The notes under the pieces are model-generated. The model searched no databases. It worked only from the letters and a program-made list of their open reading frames with translations, and was not told the origin of the DNA. 64,000 bases of DNA from UBA6623 sp965248235 (lineage in GTDB: Bacteria > Acidobacteriota > Terriglobia > Bryobacterales > UBA6623), in assembly GCA_965248235.1 (NCBI GenBank), contig CBDFIU010000004.1:1736001-1800000 (forward strand). Direction: 5' to 3'. Positions within the stretch are counted from its first letter, which is position 1. Each line of letters opens with the position of its first letter. This document shows positions 61,680 to 64,000 of this stretch, piece after piece. A program made the translations under genes and the position numbers.

Positions 61680-63185
61680 ATGAGGCCTATGCCCGTTCAG
61701 CCCGGGACCGTCAACGCTCCCGATTTCCCTCAAGGCCTCGATTGGCTCAACACCGATCGCCCGCTCTCGCTCGAAGACCTACGCGGCAAGCTTGTCCTGC
61801 TCGATTTCTGGACCTACTGTTGCATCAATTGCATGCATGTGCTTCCGGACTTGAAGCGATTGGAGAAAAAGTACGGCGAGGAGCTGGTCGTGGTGGGCGT
61901 TCACACGCCGAAATTCACAACCGAGCGCGAGACCGAAAACATCCGCAAGGCCGTGCTGCGTTACGAAGTCGAGCACCCGGTTGTTAACGATCACTCGATG
62001 CGAATGTGGCGCGAATACGCCGTCCGTGCTTGGCCGACCTTGGTCCTGATCGACCCGCATGGGAAGGTGATCGGGGTGCATTCGGGGGAAGGGGCCTACG
62101 ACGTATTCGATCCGGTGATTGCGCAAATGACGGCGTATTTCGACGCCGACGGCTCGATCGATCGGAAGCCGCTCTCGGCCGTGCTCGAGGGTTCGGAGGC
62201 GGCGGATTCGATACTGTCGTTTCCGGGGAAGGTGTTGGCGGACCCCGCGGGTGGTCGGTTGTTCGTGTCGGATTCCAACCACAACCGAGTTGTCATTGTT
62301 TCGCTGGAAGATTTTCGGACGCTCGACACGATCGGCTCGGGAACCGTCGGCCTCGATGACGGCGGCTTCGCCGATGCCACGTTCAATCACCCGCAGGGGA
62401 TGGCCTTGGCCGGCGAGCGGCTGTTCGTCGCCGACACGGAAAACCATGCTTTGCGCGAAATCAATCTCACGACCCAACACGTCGCGACCGTCGCCGGTGA
62501 CGGTACGCAGAGCCGCGACCACGACGCGATTCCCGGCGACGCTCGCGGGCGCGCGCTCAACTCCCCTTGGGACCTCGAATGGGCTCACGGCGTGTTGTTC
62601 ATCGCCATGGCGGGCTCGCACCAAATTTTGGGATTCGACCCGGAGGGCGGCATCCTCGCCGGACACGCCGGCAGCGGCCGGGAAGACCATCTCGACGGCC
62701 CGCTGTTGGCCGCCGCCTTGGCCCAGCCGAGCGGGCTATCGAGCGACGGGGATGTCCTATTTATCGCGGATAGCGAAGTCAGCTCGATTCGCGCGGCTGA
62801 CCTAAACCCCCGCGGAGGCCACGTCAAGACCGTCGTCGGGCAAGGCCTTTTCGACTACGGTGACGTGGACGGAAGCGGCGACGAGGTACGACTGCAACAT
62901 CCCCTCGACGTCGAATTTCACAACGGCCGCATTTACGTCGCCGACACCTACAACCACAAGATCAAGGTGATCGATCCGGCCGCGCGCGAAAGCCGAACCC
63001 TAGCCGGGACCGGCGAGGCCGGCCTCGAAGACGGTCCACTCGACGAAGCGCGTTTTCACGAACCGGCCGGCCTGAGCGCGGCGGGCGACAAGCTCTTCGT
63101 CGCCGACACGAATAATCATGCCATTCGCGTGATCGATCTGGAGAAGGGTCTGGTCTCAACGCCGCAAATTTCGCCGCGCGCCTGA
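61680..63185 (+). CDS. thioredoxin-like NHL-repeat protein (NHLRC2-type)
   Basis: The 501-residue protein has no signal peptide. An N-terminal thioredoxin/TlpA-like domain (about 1-150) has VLLDFWTYCCINCMHVLPDL with C48 and C51 as the CxxC pair and the cis-Pro in AWPTLVLID. A six-bladed NHL propeller follows with repeats such as RLFVADTENHALREINLTTQ, RIYVADTYNHKIKVID and KLFVADTNNHAIRVID. This fused layout is the one of NHLRC2 and its bacterial relatives; a redox or scaffolding role is assumed but unproven. The ATG at 61680 is used; a second Met three codons later is possible. It lies 65 bp after smc on the same strand. Confidence 0.9.
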   Translation: MRPMPVQPGTVNAPDFPQGLDWLNTDRPLSLEDLRGKLVLLDFWTYCCINCMHVLPDLKRLEKKYGEELVVVGVHTPKFTTERETENIRKAVLRYEVEHPVVNDHSMRMWREYAVRAWPTLVLIDPHGKVIGVHSGEGAYDVFDPVIAQMTAYFDADGSIDRKPLSAVLEGSEAADSILSFPGKVLADPAGGRLFVSDSNHNRVVIVSLEDFRTLDTIGSGTVGLDDGGFADATFNHPQGMALAGERLFVADTENHALREINLTTQHVATVAGDGTQSRDHDAIPGDARGRALNSPWDLEWAHGVLFIAMAGSHQILGFDPEGGILAGHAGSGREDHLDGPLLAAALAQPSGLSSDGDVLFIADSEVSSIRAADLNPRGGHVKTVVGQGLFDYGDVDGSGDEVRLQHPLDVEFHNGRIYVADTYNHKIKVIDPAARESRTLAGTGEAGLEDGPLDEARFHEPAGLSAAGDKLFVADTNNHAIRVIDLEKGLVSTPQISPRA

Positions 63186-63225
63186 ACTGTCGCGCCGAGC
63201 GCTCCCCTAACCGTAGCCGCGCGCG

Positions 63226-64000
63226 TTAGGGACTGCCCAACTCATAAGCCCCGGTATTTTCCGCGAGCCGATACCCCACCACCGTCAGCCCCTCGGCGAA
63301 GGACTGTTGGAACTGCTCTCTGACCCGCGTTTGAATTTCGCGCGCCGCCTCGCTGTCGTTGACTCGCAGGTCGGCGATCTGTTGCGGGATCTCGATCGTT
63401 CGGACAACTTCATCTCGGCTCCGCGTAGCTTTCTCGATCACGGCCCCAACCCGCTCGCTCCCGACGTGCCATTCGGCGACCAAACGATCGGTCGGCAGCC
63501 CGCCGTGCAAGCGGCTCGACGTGATGCCGTACTGATTCGGCAGGAAACGCCGAACGATGATCCCCAACCTCTCGATGTTGAAATAGGCGTTGCGAATTTC
63601 CAGTGGATCAAACGTCCACTCGACCACCTCGACGCCCGCCCGCAATGCTTCCTCTCGTTGCGCGAGCTTGATGCGCCGGCCGATGCCGCGGTCTTGCCAC
63701 TCCGGCAAAACTCCCGTCATGTGACTGTGCCAGAACGTCGACGGCCCCTCGTCATGGTCGCCCTCGGCGCGACCCGGGAAGGTGACGCTGAAACCAATCA
63801 ATTGCCCGTCCGAAAAAGCCCCCAACGCCAAGCCGCCAATTTCGACGGCGACAATCATCAACCTCGGCGGGACGCAGTCACTCTCGGAAAAGCCCCAGGT
63901 GCGCCGCTGGACTTCGAGCGTCGCGCGGTACTCGGCGTGATCCCGCAGGGAGCGGATTTCGACGTCGTCTACGCGCTTGGCGGACTCTTCGCTTCTTGCC
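63226..64000 (-). CDS. GNAT-family acetyltransferase of the COG3375 type (5' end beyond the window)
   Basis: The frame stays open to the right edge with no start codon. It reads VDDVEIRSLRDHAEYRATLE and then VQRRTWGFSESDCVPPRLMI, the typical N-terminus of this family. The acetyl-CoA binding segment is GVLPEWQDRGIGRRIKLAQR (R/Q-x-x-G-x-G/A). WTFDPLEIRNAYFNIERLG and PNQYGITSSRLHGGLPTDRL are strong signatures of predicted acetyltransferases in COG3375. The substrate is not known. The protein continues past the start suggested by the internal TTG/ATG at 63861; treating it as complete there would truncate the conserved fold. It converges with the NHL protein gene. Confidence 0.88.
   Translation of the reverse strand, partial: ARSEESAKRVDDVEIRSLRDHAEYRATLEVQRRTWGFSESDCVPPRLMIVAVEIGGLALGAFSDGQLIGFSVTFPGRAEGDHDEGPSTFWHSHMTGVLPEWQDRGIGRRIKLAQREEALRAGVEVVEWTFDPLEIRNAYFNIERLGIIVRRFLPNQYGITSSRLHGGLPTDRLVAEWHVGSERVGAVIEKATRSRDEVVRTIEIPQQIADLRVNDSEAAREIQTRVREQFQQSFAEGLTVVGYRLAENTGAYELGSP

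Overview
The window is GC-rich bacterial chromosome, most likely from an Acidobacteriota member. The evidence is a PQQ-type dehydrogenase ending in the C-terminal domain typical of Solibacter (TIGR03437 type), an Oar-like TonB receptor with a carboxypeptidase-regulatory plug domain, a Ser/Thr kinase fused to TolB-type propellers, a CehA/McbA-type metallohydrolase and a STGPRTP-type protein. These families are abundant in that phylum. The placement is inferred from families only. No rRNA, tRNA or CRISPR array was recognised.

Layout. 1-1.05 kb: end of a coiled-coil gene pair, one frameshifted. 1.3-9.2 kb: a small membrane protein, a ZTP-type riboswitch with glyA, a DASS-family transporter, IS copy A, gyrA and a small secreted protein. 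9.3-12.3 kb: membrane Zn-protease, orphan ABC ATPase and amidase. 12.4-17.4 kb: a divergent LacI regulator/TonB receptor pair with a visible promoter and operator. 17.5-22.8 kb: an accessory region with three IS copies, a hitchhiking gene, repeats and gene remnants. 22.8-35.6 kb: panE, site-2 protease, PQQ dehydrogenase, CehA-like enzyme, a frameshifted pseudo-nuclease/PAS protein, a deoxyhypusine-synthase homologue, an ECF sigma/anti-sigma pair and a Crp regulator. 35.6-50.3 kb: IS copies E and F, two different IS110-family elements and repeat units, interleaved with a propeller protein, aldo/keto reductase, DUF4097-like lipoprotein, PolX and a PQQ-propeller protein. 50.3-64 kb: mostly repeat-free core: typA, kinase-propeller, enolase-superfamily enzyme, TolB-like protein, smc, a thioredoxin-NHL protein and a COG3375-type acetyltransferase cut by the right edge.

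The most distinctive content is repetitive and mobile DNA. Six full-length 1036-bp copies of one IS1595-family element are present, all nearly identical and each with an 8-bp target duplication (three perfect, three with one mismatch). There is a family of long (about 185-bp) palindromes that sit between convergent genes and supply their TAG stop codons. Other repeats are a non-autonomous element with GGGGCTGTGAAAAA termini, GC-rich intergenic modules, and a 165-nt nested palindrome beside an IS110 element whose 5' leader can sequester its own ribosome binding site. No coherent new defence or biosynthetic system is visible. The palindromes and the IS110 non-coding ends are the best candidates for something under-described.
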